NCBI RefSeq assembly: GCF_945605565.1
Contig: NZ_OX216966.1
Span: 372,001 to 436,000, forward strand
Direction: 5' to 3'
From: Paenibacillus dendritiformis
GTDB lineage: Bacteria; Bacillota; Bacilli; Paenibacillales; Paenibacillaceae
DNA length: 64,000 bases
Of the stretch, positions 10,656 through 19,497 are shown piece after piece. Both the position numbers and the translations under genes were made by a program. A model generated the notes under the pieces. The model made no database searches, was not told the DNA's origin, and saw only the letters and a list, made by a program, of their open reading frames with translations. How positions within the stretch are numbered: position 1 is the first letter of the stretch; each line of letters opens with the position of its first letter.

Positions 10656-12382
10656 GCGATCTCCTCCTCTGACAGCTGGGAGGATACAATCTCGCGGTAC
10701 ACCGGACACGTCTCCATTAATTCGCGATGCGTGCCTATTCCCGCGATCTTCCCTTCATCCAGCACAATGATTCGATCGGCATCCATCACGGTGCTGACCC
10801 GCTGGGCGACCAGCAGAACGGCCGCATCCCGGGTCTCCGGCCGGAGCGCCGCGCGCAGCTTCGCATCGGTCTTGAAATCAAGCGCCGAGAAGCTATCGTC
10901 GAAGATATATATTTCCGGACGCCGCACCAAGGCCCGAGCAATCGACAGGCGCTGCTTCTGCCCGCCGGATACGTTCGTTCCGCCCTGTGCGATCGGAGCG
11001 TCGAAGCCTTCCGGCATATGAGAGATGAATTCCATCGCCTGGGCAATCTCGGCTGCATGCTTCACCTCTTCGCCGGTCGCATCCTCCTTGCCATAGCGGA
11101 TATTGTCCGCCACCGTTCCCGTGAACAGCACGGCCTTCTGCGGCACGAGTCCGATCTTCTCCCGCAGCTCCTCCTGCTTCCACTCCCGGACGTCAACGCC
11201 ATTCACCCGGATACTGCCACTCTCGATATCATAGAAGCGCGGTATCAAGCTGATTAGCGTCGACTTGCCAGCCCCGGTTCCGCCTATAATCGCGGTCATC
11301 TCTCCCGGACCGGTCTCGAACGAGATATTCGACAGGGCCGGCATCTCTGCCCCCGGGTAACTGAAGGTAACATTGTCGAATTGTATATGGGCCCGTTTGT
11401 CGGCCGATGCCCGTTTCGGCTCTGCAGGATCGTGAATCTCCGGCTCCATGCTGAGCACTTCGTTAATCCGGGCCGCAGACGCGGATGCTCTTGGAATCAT
11501 CACAAAAATAATGGAAACCATAATGACAGAGAACATGATTTGCATTGCATATTGAATAAAGGCCATCAAGGAGCCGACCTGCATGCTGCCGTTGTCGATC
11601 CGGATGCTTCCGAACCAGATGATCGCGATCGTCGAGAAATTCAGGGTGATCATCATGATCGGCATCATCGACGACATAATGCGGTTCACCTTCAAGGCCG
11701 TGCCGGTCAAGTCGGCATTCGCCTCGTTGAACCGTGTCTTCTCATGGTTGATCCGGTTAAAGGAACGAATGACCCGGATTCCAGTCAGATTTTCGCGCAG
11801 GACAAGGTTCAGCTTATCCAGCTTCTTCTGCATCGCCTTGAAGAGCGGAATCCCTTTGCCGGCTACGGCAAAAATCGCCAAGGCCAGCACCGGAATGACG
11901 ACCGCCAGCACGAGCGTCAGCTTCGCATCCTTCGACACCGCCATAATAATGCCGCCGATACACATCATCGGCGCGCTGATCATCATCCGGAGGATCATGA
12001 CCAGCACCTGCTGAACCTGGGTAATATCATTGGTCGTCCGCGTAATCAGGGATGCCGTCCCAATCTTGTCGAACTCCTGCAGCGAGAAGTTCTCCACATG
12101 GGTGAACAAGCGCCGCCGCAGATTGCGGCCGAAGCCGGACGCCACCTTCGCGGACAAGTAGCTGCCCCCGATGGCGCATAACGTGCCGCCTGCGGCGACC
12201 AGGAGCATCCACCCGCCCATTTTCCAAATATAAGCCGTATCTCCGCTAACAATGCCGATATCGACGATATCCGACATCAGTGTCGGCAGATACAGCTCGG
12301 CCAGCGACTGGAAGAAAACCAGCCCCAGCACGAAGGCCACCGGAAGCCGGAACGGCTTCAGGAAGCGGAATAATTTCATCAT
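10652..12382 (-). CDS. Multidrug-type ABC exporter subunit with degenerate ATPase site
   Basis: A 576-residue half-transporter with six membrane helices and an ATPase domain. Walker A (GGTGAGKSTLISLI) and signature (NVSGGQKQR) are normal, but Walker B reads IYIFDDSFSALD, with Asp in place of the catalytic Glu, and the H-loop reads VAQRVST, with Gln for His. This is the usual degenerate site of heterodimeric exporters and marks it as partner of the following gene. Coupled on both sides by four-base overlaps with marR and the second subunit. Confidence 0.92.
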   Translation of the reverse strand: MMKLFRFLKPFRLPVAFVLGLVFFQSLAELYLPTLMSDIVDIGIVSGDTAYIWKMGGWMLLVAAGGTLCAIGGSYLSAKVASGFGRNLRRRLFTHVENFSLQEFDKIGTASLITRTTNDITQVQQVLVMILRMMISAPMMCIGGIIMAVSKDAKLTLVLAVVIPVLALAIFAVAGKGIPLFKAMQKKLDKLNLVLRENLTGIRVIRSFNRINHEKTRFNEANADLTGTALKVNRIMSSMMPIMMITLNFSTIAIIWFGSIRIDNGSMQVGSLMAFIQYAMQIMFSVIMVSIIFVMIPRASASAARINEVLSMEPEIHDPAEPKRASADKRAHIQFDNVTFSYPGAEMPALSNISFETGPGEMTAIIGGTGAGKSTLISLIPRFYDIESGSIRVNGVDVREWKQEELREKIGLVPQKAVLFTGTVADNIRYGKEDATGEEVKHAAEIAQAMEFISHMPEGFDAPIAQGGTNVSGGQKQRLSIARALVRRPEIYIFDDSFSALDFKTDAKLRAALRPETRDAAVLLVAQRVSTVMDADRIIVLDEGKIAGIGTHRELMETCPVYREIVSSQLSEEEIA

Positions 12383-12873
12383 TCATGATCATCTCCACTC
12401 GTGCGCTTCTCTATCTCCCTCCAAGGGATTGGAGGATTGTCTTGAAAATACGTATGCACTTTGGTGAGCAGCCCGGCCAGCTTCTCGCTGTCCTCCTCAC
12501 CCAGGTACTCAATCAACCCGTTGAAATATTCCGTCATGACGGCTTTCGCCTTTTTCGTTACCGCGATGCCTTTGTCGGTCAGCGCAATCCGTATGACCCG
12601 CCGATCCTCGGGATCGGCGTTCCGGGTGACGAGCCCTTTGCTCTCCATGCCCTTGATTAGTTGCGTTATCGTCGGTGAAGTGACATGCAGCATGTTGCTG
12701 ATCTCGGACACCATCAGCCCTTGCTTCTCCCGCTTCATCGAACGAATGAGAACCATCATGACATGCAGCTCGCTCGGCTTATGTCCTTCAATCGAACGGC
12801 GATGCCATTCCGCCTTGTTGAACAGCTTGAAGGCCCTCATCAGCCGCTCGGTTGTCGTTCCCTCCTCATGCAT
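12379..12873 (-). CDS. MarR-family repressor of the exporter operon
   Basis: A 164-residue winged-helix regulator. The DNA-binding segment SEISNMLHVTSPTITQLIKGMESKGLVTRNADPEDRRVIRIALTDKG contains the family's wing (DxRDxR-like DPEDRR). First gene of the operon, its stop overlapping the next start (ATGA). ATG at 12873 with GAGGGGG eight bases upstream. Repeated TAGGTAACC motifs at its promoter are the likely operators, so it probably represses itself and the two ABC genes until a toxic ligand binds. Confidence 0.9.
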   Translation of the reverse strand: MHEEGTTTERLMRAFKLFNKAEWHRRSIEGHKPSELHVMMVLIRSMKREKQGLMVSEISNMLHVTSPTITQLIKGMESKGLVTRNADPEDRRVIRIALTDKGIAVTKKAKAVMTEYFNGLIEYLGEEDSEKLAGLLTKVHTYFQDNPPIPWREIEKRTSGDDHE

Positions 12874-12888
12874 CTCGTTTACCCCCTC

Positions 12889-12966
12889 GTTACCTAAAAT
12901 TCAAATTAATTAGGTAACCTATTTATTTGGTAACCTAATTATATTTTCGCAGCTAACCGATGTCAA
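12889..12966 (-). promoter_or_regulatory. Near-consensus promoter with MarR-type operators
   Basis: On the minus strand -35 TTGACA (12961-12966), 17-bp spacer, -10 TATAAT (12938-12943): a perfect match to the vegetative promoter. Directly downstream lie GGTAACC cores at 12913-12919 (within the 11-bp palindrome TAGGTAACCTA, 12911-12921) and 12929-12935, 16 bp apart, and a third half-like copy near 12889-12899 (TAGGTAAC on the minus strand). Such a strong promoter covered by repeats fits tight repression by the operon's own MarR protein. Confidence 0.85.
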
Positions 12967-12971
12967 ACTCC

Positions 12972-13014
12972 AAAAAAAGGAGCTGCCCCTCCTTTATAGG
13001 AAAAGAGGAACAGC
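12972..13014 (-). terminator. Terminator after the frameshifted gene
   Basis: On the minus strand GCTGTTCCTC pairs with GAGGGGCAGC (two G-U pairs) and is followed by TCCTTTTTTT. It begins directly after the stop of the broken gene and ends only six bases before the -35 box of the marR operon. Confidence 0.8.
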
Positions 13015-13522
13015 CTACTTTTTGAGTCCTTGCAGTTGTATCTTGACTGATTGCGCGCCGGTGAGCTCTTCTTCCAGCACGGTGTACCAGACCGCCCCAT
13101 ATGACGATCGAATGACCGGCGCCATCTTGATATCCATGACCTCTTGTTGTTCGTGGCGGGGAATGCGAACCTCCACATTGACGACATCCGGATCAGTAAC
13201 GAGGCCGTAGAGTACGACCAGGTCAGTGCTGCCGAATGTTATAGCTTATCGATTCGGGAGGAGCGGGGTGGGGGAAGTCGTTGCGCACCCACCCGTTTAT
13301 TTTCAACCCGCTTGATTGTAAAAAGGCGATGTTCATCTCTTTCAGATTCAAATCATGAAAAACGATAATGTCGATGTCTCCAGGTATAGTCTCCTGATGC
13401 AGCAGCTCGGCATCAAACCCCTGAGGCGTCAACCATTCTTCGGCCGATTCGGCTTCCGGACGAAACAGTAAAGCTGCTATCAAACCGATAAGCAAGAGCG
13501 CAGCCGCAACCCATCTTTTCAT
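13015..13522 (-). pseudogene. Frameshifted small secreted or anchored protein
   Basis: Starts at ATG 13522 with AGGAG upstream and a signal/anchor helix (MKRWVAAALLLIGLIAALLF). The frame stops at 13223 after SISYNIRQH, but shifting by one base there gives an uninterrupted continuation, GSTDLVVLYGLVTDPDVV to IKIQLQGLKK, ending at 13015 right before a good terminator. The joined product would be about 165 residues. The second part reads as ordinary protein, so this looks like a single-base insertion (or sequencing error). No family recognised. Confidence 0.7.
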
Positions 13523-13600
13523 TAGAATCCGCTCCTGACCGCCTAGAAGGCACACTCATACATATTGAATATGCGCAGCCCGGCTCCAAAAACAACCGGG

Positions 13601-14701
13601 TTACATCGACGACAAGCGGCGCTCGATATAGGAATCGAACGCGGTCTTGATGACCGCCACCACAGGCACCGCGATGAACATCCCGATGAGCCCGAAGAAG
13701 CCGCCCCCGATAATAATCGCGAAAATAATCCACAGCGGGCCGATGCCCACCTTGTTCCCGATGACCTTCGGGCCAATATAATAGCCGTCCAGCTGCTGGA
13801 TAATGAAAATAAACAGCACGTTCCACAGCGCCTGCATCGGGGACACGAGCAAGGTGATCAGGCCGACGAACAACATGCCGATGAACGGTCCGAAATAGGG
13901 AATGACATTCGTGACGCCCACGACTAGAGCGGCTAGCAGCGCGAACGGCGATTGTAGAATCAGCAGCCCCACAAATACGATAGAACCGATAATCATCGCA
14001 TCCAAAATGACCCCGACAAAATATTGGGAAAAGGTCGTATCGATCCGCTTGACGAAATCAACCACCGATGACGCCCGCCCCTGTCCCAACAGGGCAACCA
14101 GAATCTTCTGCGTGCCACGGCCAATCGCTTCCTTGTCCTTCAGCAGATAAATCGATACGATGAAGCCGATAACGAGATTCAGCAGCGTCGTCGTTAGCGA
14201 CAGCAGGCCGGACAGTAAGTTGTTCAGGATGAGCCGGACGAACTCGCTGATCTGGCTGGAAGCGGACGAGAGGAACTCCCCTAGCTTGGCGTCGATCCCG
14301 GATTGGGCGAACCATTCCTGCTCCAGCACATGGCCGCGTATCCATTGCTCCGTCCCCGCGATATATTGAGGCAATCCCGCGAGCAGCGTGCTGACGCTGT
14401 CAATAATTCTCGGGGTGATTACCGTAATAACGATGAAGATCAATCCGAGGAACAGCGTATAAACAATAAGAATGCTGTACAGCCTGCGCAGCCGCTGCCG
14501 TGAGAACAGCTTCGCCTCCAGCGCGTTGACCAGCGGCCGGAGCAAATAAGCGATAAAAAAAGCAATGAAAAAAGGCGTCATCAAGGACATCACCGTAGAG
14601 AAAAAATGCAGGACGCCCCCAATATTGTCCACCAGCTTGTACAGCAGCAGCCCCGCGGTGAACAGGCCCAAATAGTATAATGTTTTGCGATCCCTGAACA
14701 T
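13601..14701 (-). CDS. AI-2E family (UPF0118) membrane transporter
   Basis: A 366-residue polytopic protein with about eight hydrophobic spans: two near residues 8-50, one near 70-95, and the cluster in the C-terminal half. The family's hallmark lies late: GVTNVIPYFGPFIG and LDGYYIGPKVIGNKVGIGPLW followed by GGGFFGLIGMFIAVPVVAVIK. Related proteins include the autoinducer-2 exporter TqsA and sodium/proton antiporters such as YdbI/UpsA types; the substrate cannot be assigned here. Start at 14701 after CAGGAGGGAACG. Confidence 0.88.
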   Translation of the reverse strand: MFRDRKTLYYLGLFTAGLLLYKLVDNIGGVLHFFSTVMSLMTPFFIAFFIAYLLRPLVNALEAKLFSRQRLRRLYSILIVYTLFLGLIFIVITVITPRIIDSVSTLLAGLPQYIAGTEQWIRGHVLEQEWFAQSGIDAKLGEFLSSASSQISEFVRLILNNLLSGLLSLTTTLLNLVIGFIVSIYLLKDKEAIGRGTQKILVALLGQGRASSVVDFVKRIDTTFSQYFVGVILDAMIIGSIVFVGLLILQSPFALLAALVVGVTNVIPYFGPFIGMLFVGLITLLVSPMQALWNVLFIFIIQQLDGYYIGPKVIGNKVGIGPLWIIFAIIIGGGFFGLIGMFIAVPVVAVIKTAFDSYIERRLSSM

Positions 14702-14769
14702 CGTTCCCTCCTGAACTTCTTCGTGGTGTAGGTTGCCGCATGTTCCGGACGGCAGGCCGGTATAGCGAA

Positions 14770-15375
14770 TCAGGAGGACTTTTTGCCCTTCTCTTTGTCT
14801 TTATCCTTGTCCTTCGCCATTTGCTTCTCCAGATCGTCAATCATCTTCTCGGCCAGACGCTTATACGTATTCGCCTGATGAATGAAGGTCAATACGGCCA
14901 GCAGCGTAAAGGCCTGGCTATCCCCGGCCGAGGCCACCGCTTCGGTCTGGGCCGCCACGGCACTCTCCAACTGAAGAGCCTGCTCCTCCTTCAGCCGCAG
15001 GAACTGCTCGTACACCTTCCATCCGTCGACATCCTCCCGATGAAGCGTACCCTGGAACAGCGTCTTGATGTCACCGATGGACAGCGTCTGCTTCAAATGA
15101 TAGATCAGCGCCATTTGAATGATATGCTCGGGAGAATACTTCTTATTCTTCGCCGGAAGCAGCAGTTTGTCCTTGGTATAATTATTGATCATCGTCTTCG
15201 TCAGCAGCTTGTCCTCGGGATGCCGTTTCGTCGGCTCCAGCACGCTTTCGAACAACGTGATGACCTGATCCATATAGAGATCGAGCTTCGGGATTTCCGC
15301 CGGCTCGATGTCCGGCATGCCCGCGATGCCCCGGTACAGGGCTTCGATATGCTCCTTCGCGGTTGCGTCTTCCAT
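14770..15375 (-). CDS. DUF1836 domain protein
   Basis: A 201-residue soluble protein. Its middle (KLLTKTMINNYTKDKLLLPAKNKKYSPEHIIQMALIYHLKQTLSIGDIKTLF) has the MerR-like helix-turn-helix look of the DUF1836 family: a short helix, a Y-T/V-K-x-LL-P strand, then helices. A DNA-binding role is plausible but unproven. The C-terminus is an extremely Lys/Asp-rich tail (KDKDKDKEKGKK). The start at 15375 was chosen over 15453 because GAAGGAGAGG precedes it. It precedes the AI-2E family gene by 68 bp in the same direction and may be cotranscribed. Confidence 0.75.
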   Translation of the reverse strand: MEDATAKEHIEALYRGIAGMPDIEPAEIPKLDLYMDQVITLFESVLEPTKRHPEDKLLTKTMINNYTKDKLLLPAKNKKYSPEHIIQMALIYHLKQTLSIGDIKTLFQGTLHREDVDGWKVYEQFLRLKEEQALQLESAVAAQTEAVASAGDSQAFTLLAVLTFIHQANTYKRLAEKMIDDLEKQMAKDKDKDKEKGKKSS

Positions 15376-15487
15376 GTCTTCCTCTCCTTCATGCCTGGGG
15401 GCGCAACTGAAAATGATGCTGTCCCGTTCATTTCTCCATACTAACATATGCAAAAGACAAGAGGCTACAATGCAAAAAACTCTTCTA

Positions 15488-15515
15488 TTTACTTCTCTGA
15501 ATCACATGTTATAAT
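15488..15515 (+). promoter_or_regulatory. Candidate promoter of the GDSL hydrolase gene
   Basis: TTTACT (15488-15493) and TATAAT (15510-15515) are 16 bp apart in an AT-rich stretch, leaving a leader of about 120 bases. A dyad GTAGT-N7-ACTAC follows within the leader. Confidence 0.4.
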
Positions 15516-15639
15516 TTATATATAACACCATGTAGTTTTCATTACTACATAACATTTTTTGTTAACACATCTAATGCGCGGGCACGCGTTAATCATAAAT
15601 AGGGCAGGATAGCCGGATACTAGTTCATGGGAGGTTCGA

Positions 15640-16356
15640 TTGAAGATGGAAAAGCCATGCAATATCGTCTTGTACGGCGATTCGATTGCGAAGGGGATCG
15701 TGTACGATGAAGAGAAAGGCAGATACGCCAAGCTGGCCGACAGCTTCGGGCAGCTCGTTCAGCGCCGCCTGAACGGGATCGTGACGAACGCGGGTCGCTT
15801 CGGCTGCCTCGTTACGAAGGGAGCCGAGAAGCTGAAGCAGGATGTCCTGAGCCGGCGCCCGGATATCGTGCTGCTGGAATTCGGGGGCAATGATTGCGAC
15901 TTCGATTGGGACAAAATCGCCCGGCAGCCCGGGGATCTGCATGAGCCGAACACGGATCTGGAGCGCTACACGCAGACGTTGAAGGACATGATTCGCACCT
16001 TGAAGGACCACGGGATCGTTCCGGTGCTGATGTCCCTGCCGCCGCTGGATGCGGATCGGTATTTCCGGTGGATCAGCAAGAACGACGACTCCGCCGCCGC
16101 GAACATCCTTGCCTGGCTGGGCAGCGTCAGCCGGATTTATTGGTGGCATGAACGCTACAATGCCGCCATCATCCGGGTCGCAGAGGAGATGAATACGCGC
16201 TGGATCGATGTGAGAGGCGCGTTCCTGCGGGCATTCGATTACCGGAATTATCTGTGCGCCGACGGGATACACCCGAACGAGCAAGGCCATCAGGTGATTG
16301 CCCAGGAGCTGATGAGCTATTTGGAGAGCCGATACCGTCATTTGTTGAAATGCTAA
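15640..16356 (+). CDS. SGNH/GDSL-family hydrolase
   Basis: A 238-residue esterase/lipase-like enzyme. The four family blocks are visible: GDS with nucleophile Ser15, a Gly in block II (NAGRFG), Asn84 in GGND, and Asp208-x-x-His211 in DGIHPN. No signal peptide, so cytoplasmic. It starts with TTG at 15640, five bases after GGGAGG; the ATG at 15646 is possible but its spacing (11) is worse. Substrate unknown; members remove acyl groups from lipids or sugars. Confidence 0.85.
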   Translation: MKMEKPCNIVLYGDSIAKGIVYDEEKGRYAKLADSFGQLVQRRLNGIVTNAGRFGCLVTKGAEKLKQDVLSRRPDIVLLEFGGNDCDFDWDKIARQPGDLHEPNTDLERYTQTLKDMIRTLKDHGIVPVLMSLPPLDADRYFRWISKNDDSAAANILAWLGSVSRIYWWHERYNAAIIRVAEEMNTRWIDVRGAFLRAFDYRNYLCADGIHPNEQGHQVIAQELMSYLESRYRHLLKC

Positions 16357-16407
16357 ATGAGCAGGCCGGATGACTGTCTATTCAGGCAATCACCCGGCTT
16401 GCTTGGC

Positions 16408-18720
16408 TTATTCGATATCCGGCCCATCCGATCCGGGAAGCCGATAATTCATCCACTCCCCCGGGAGCAGCTGCCGGTAGGGCGTCTGCAGGAAGCGGTC
16501 GTCGATCAGTACGAGCGTCCCGGTGTCGCGCTCCGAACGGATCAGCCTTCCTCCGGCTTGAAGCACCTTGTTCATCCCGGGATAGACATAGGCATAGTTG
16601 TACCCGTTTTTCCCCGTGCGGTTGACGTAGTCGCGAATGATGTTCCGCTCCAGGCCGAGCTGAGGCAGGCCGACGCCGACGACGATGACGCCCGTCAACC
16701 GGTCTCCCTGGAGGTCTACCCCTTCCGAGAATACGCCGCCGAGCACGGCGAACCCGACCAGCGTGCCTGTCCGATCCGGCTGGAAGGCATCCAGGAACCG
16801 CTCCCGCTCCTCCTCTGTCATCCGCGCCTCCTGCACCAGCATTTCGACCGGGCTTCCTTCTGCCATGAAGGCTTCGTATACCTCGTGCAAGTACGGATAC
16901 GAAGGGAAGAACACCAAATAATTGCCGCCCCGCTCCTCTACCACGCGCCGAATCGCCTGCACGAGCGGCAGCTTCGTCCGTTCCCGATCCCGGTACCGGG
17001 TAGACAGCGGGTGCAGCCGCACATCCCACTGCGCCGGATCGAACGGGGAAGGAAGAGAGAGCGTGTAATCCTCTTCCCGATTGCCGCCCAGCAGGTCCAT
17101 ATAATAGGACATCGGCGTCAAGGTCGCAGAGAAGCGCACAATCGATCGATACCGCTTGCCCGCCTGAGCGAGCAGGAAGGACGGATCGAGACAGAACAGC
17201 TTCAGCCGGACCTCATTCCGCTCGACTTCGGCATACGTCGTGAACCGCTCATCGTAGAGCTTCGCGATGCGGACGAAGCTTGACGCAGCGAAATAGGCGT
17301 CGAGCAGCATCGTATGGGCCGGCGATCCGCCGCCGCCCAGCAGGACCGGTTCGGCTTGGGCGATGAACCCGTCCAGCAGCGCCAGCAGTTCTTCGGGCAG
17401 CTCCATGTCCGTCAGGCCGCCCTGATCCGCACACTGCTTCCGCAAGGCGATGAAATAGGCATTCACCGCTTGAGCCGCGTCGTGGATCGGGCGATTCACT
17501 CCCTTGAACTCGCGCTTCAGCTGCAGGAACGCGGACTTGACCAGTTCGGCCGAATACATATCCCGCGCCCGGTCGACGAGATTATGCGCCTCATCGATCA
17601 GGAGCCCCGTCTCCTTCTTCTGCTCTTCCGCCCACCGCTTCATCGAGACGCGCGGATCGAACACATAATTATAATCGCAAATGACCGCATCGGCCGCATA
17701 CGCGAGATCGAGCGAAAATTCAAACGGGCATACCCGGTGCTTGCGGGCGTACTCCTCAATGACCGGACGGGTCATCTGCGTCTCATGGGACAATATATCC
17801 ATGATCGCCCCGTTAATCCGGTCATAATAGCCGTCGGCATATTCGCAATAATCCGGCTGGCAGCGGGTCTCCTCCTGGAAGCAGATCTTGTCCTTGGCGG
17901 TCAACGTAACCGATTGCATGCAGAGTCCCTTCGACGCCAGCCGCGCGCAAGCATCCTCGGCAGCCGCGCGCGTCGTCGTCTTGGCCGTAATATAGAGAAT
18001 CCGCCGGATCAGCCCTTCCCCCATCGCCTTGACCGCAGGGTACAAGGTCGACATCGTCTTGCCGATGCCGGTCGGTGCCATGGCGAACAGGCCGCTGCCC
18101 TGAGCAATCGACGTATATACGGCGCCGGCCAGCTTCCTCTGTCCTGCCCGGTACGTGTCGAACGGGAACGGCAGCTCCCGGATGCTCTCCTGCCGCCGCT
18201 GCTCGTGGTCCCGCCGCATCGCCGCGTACGGCGCATACCGTCCGATGACGTCCAGCACGAAGGCCTCCAGCTCGGCGAAGGTCAGCACCCGCTTGAACCG
18301 CTTCGCTTCTTCCGTGCGGACATGGACATAGGTCAACTGCACCGCCATCCGATCGCGGCCATGCTCCTTCGCATACATATAGGCGTAGCAGCAGGCCTGC
18401 GCCCAATGCACAGGATACGCATCCTCCGTAATCAAGCTGACGTCCCCCGATGTCGACTTGATCTCGTCTATCGTCTCCTCGCCGGACAGAAGCAGGCCGT
18501 CACAGCGGCCGTCGATCTTGAAGCTTAGATCGCCGTACCGGATGTCGGCCTGCAAATACACTTCCTTGTGGTCCGTCTCTCCATAGCTTTCCTGCACCCG
18601 CTGATGGGCCTTCGTCCCGTCCGTCATCGAGCTGGCGGCCCGGAAGCCGCTGTCGATGCTGCCGCTGAGGAACACATGCTCCACCAGCGAACGTACGGAT
18701 AATTGTATCGTATACGTCAT
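16408..18720 (-). CDS. XPD/DinG-like iron-sulfur helicase fused to a PD-(D/E)xK nuclease domain
   Basis: A 770-residue superfamily 2 helicase. Residues 1-170 form a Cas4/RecB-like nuclease module with Asp70 and the Glu86-Ile-Lys88 pair (DEIK). The motor has Walker A APTGIGKT (Lys221), the DEAH box at 376-379, and the C-terminal motif VGFAVLGGVFSEGVDLQGDRLTGVIVVGVGLPQ. Four cysteines at 280, 287, 292 and 331 sit where XPD-type enzymes hold a 4Fe-4S cluster. Such enzymes unwind DNA 5' to 3' in repair. Transcribed alone; no repair operon is adjacent. Confidence 0.88.
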   Translation of the reverse strand: MTYTIQLSVRSLVEHVFLSGSIDSGFRAASSMTDGTKAHQRVQESYGETDHKEVYLQADIRYGDLSFKIDGRCDGLLLSGEETIDEIKSTSGDVSLITEDAYPVHWAQACCYAYMYAKEHGRDRMAVQLTYVHVRTEEAKRFKRVLTFAELEAFVLDVIGRYAPYAAMRRDHEQRRQESIRELPFPFDTYRAGQRKLAGAVYTSIAQGSGLFAMAPTGIGKTMSTLYPAVKAMGEGLIRRILYITAKTTTRAAAEDACARLASKGLCMQSVTLTAKDKICFQEETRCQPDYCEYADGYYDRINGAIMDILSHETQMTRPVIEEYARKHRVCPFEFSLDLAYAADAVICDYNYVFDPRVSMKRWAEEQKKETGLLIDEAHNLVDRARDMYSAELVKSAFLQLKREFKGVNRPIHDAAQAVNAYFIALRKQCADQGGLTDMELPEELLALLDGFIAQAEPVLLGGGGSPAHTMLLDAYFAASSFVRIAKLYDERFTTYAEVERNEVRLKLFCLDPSFLLAQAGKRYRSIVRFSATLTPMSYYMDLLGGNREEDYTLSLPSPFDPAQWDVRLHPLSTRYRDRERTKLPLVQAIRRVVEERGGNYLVFFPSYPYLHEVYEAFMAEGSPVEMLVQEARMTEEERERFLDAFQPDRTGTLVGFAVLGGVFSEGVDLQGDRLTGVIVVGVGLPQLGLERNIIRDYVNRTGKNGYNYAYVYPGMNKVLQAGGRLIRSERDTGTLVLIDDRFLQTPYRQLLPGEWMNYRLPGSDGPDIE

Positions 18721-18921
18721 CGCATTCTCCCGATTCCTGTCATTGCCTGAATCTGTAACTCATTATACCGATTATACCGCAATTCAGGCCACAGTGCCGG
18801 GTGCACAGCGTTCATGACCTCGCCGCCAATTTCGCGAGTCCCCCGCAGCCGCCTGCAGCAAGCCCACCTGCATCCAGCCGGCCTGCAGCAGATTCGTGTT
18901 CAGCGAGCAGAACCGAACAGC

Positions 18922-19497
18922 TCACTTCGTTCCCTGGCCCGCTGCTTCCAATCCGCGCACATACGTATGAAGCATCCGCTTCAGGCTCTCATCCCGCTCC
19001 AGCTCCATGCGGAAGCCCTGCTTCATCTCCAGCGTAGCGAAGCCATGCAGCAGGCTGCGCAGACCGCGCACGACATGGAAGGCGTCGGCCTTCTCGTACT
19101 TATATTCGCCAAGCACAGCGAGCAGCAGCTCCAATATCGAGTCGGATGCGGCTTGAATATCCGGGTCATTGAAATCCGGCGGCGACATCGTCGCTTCGTA
19201 TACTCCCGGATGCTGGCGGACGAAGTTGACGTAAGCGAAGCCGATCGCATCGATGGCCGCCTCGCCCGACTTCCCCACCGCCGCGCGCGCCAGCGACTCT
19301 CTCAGTTGCAGCAGGCCGTAATGAGCCAGCCCGGTGCGCAGCCCCGGAAGCCCCTGAACATGATTGTACAGCGAGGGCGACTTAATGCCGAGCCGCTCCG
19401 CAATCGCGGCCAGCGTCACTTGGCTGAGCCCATCCGCATCCGCAATCTCTGCGGCGGTGTGCACTATTAATGAACGATCAATGGATTTCCTTGGCAT
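18922..19497 (-). CDS. TetR-family regulator
   Basis: A 191-residue regulator with the N-terminal helix-turn-helix (VTLAAIAERLGIKSPSLYNHVQGLPGLR) and a ligand domain of the WHG/TetR_C_33 type (FAYVNFVRQHPGVYEATM, then RGLRSLLHGFATLEMKQGF). Its start lies 20 bp inside the metallo-hydrolase gene, so the two are one operon with the regulator last. Two matching 15-bp palindromes at the operon promoter are its likely binding sites. Confidence 0.9.
   Translation of the reverse strand: MPRKSIDRSLIVHTAAEIADADGLSQVTLAAIAERLGIKSPSLYNHVQGLPGLRTGLAHYGLLQLRESLARAAVGKSGEAAIDAIGFAYVNFVRQHPGVYEATMSPPDFNDPDIQAASDSILELLLAVLGEYKYEKADAFHVVRGLRSLLHGFATLEMKQGFRMELERDESLKRMLHTYVRGLEAAGQGTK

Noticed and set aside
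17314..18528. Plus-strand 404-codon frame opposite the helicase gene
   Set aside because: Antisense shadow; no start signal and no family resemblance.
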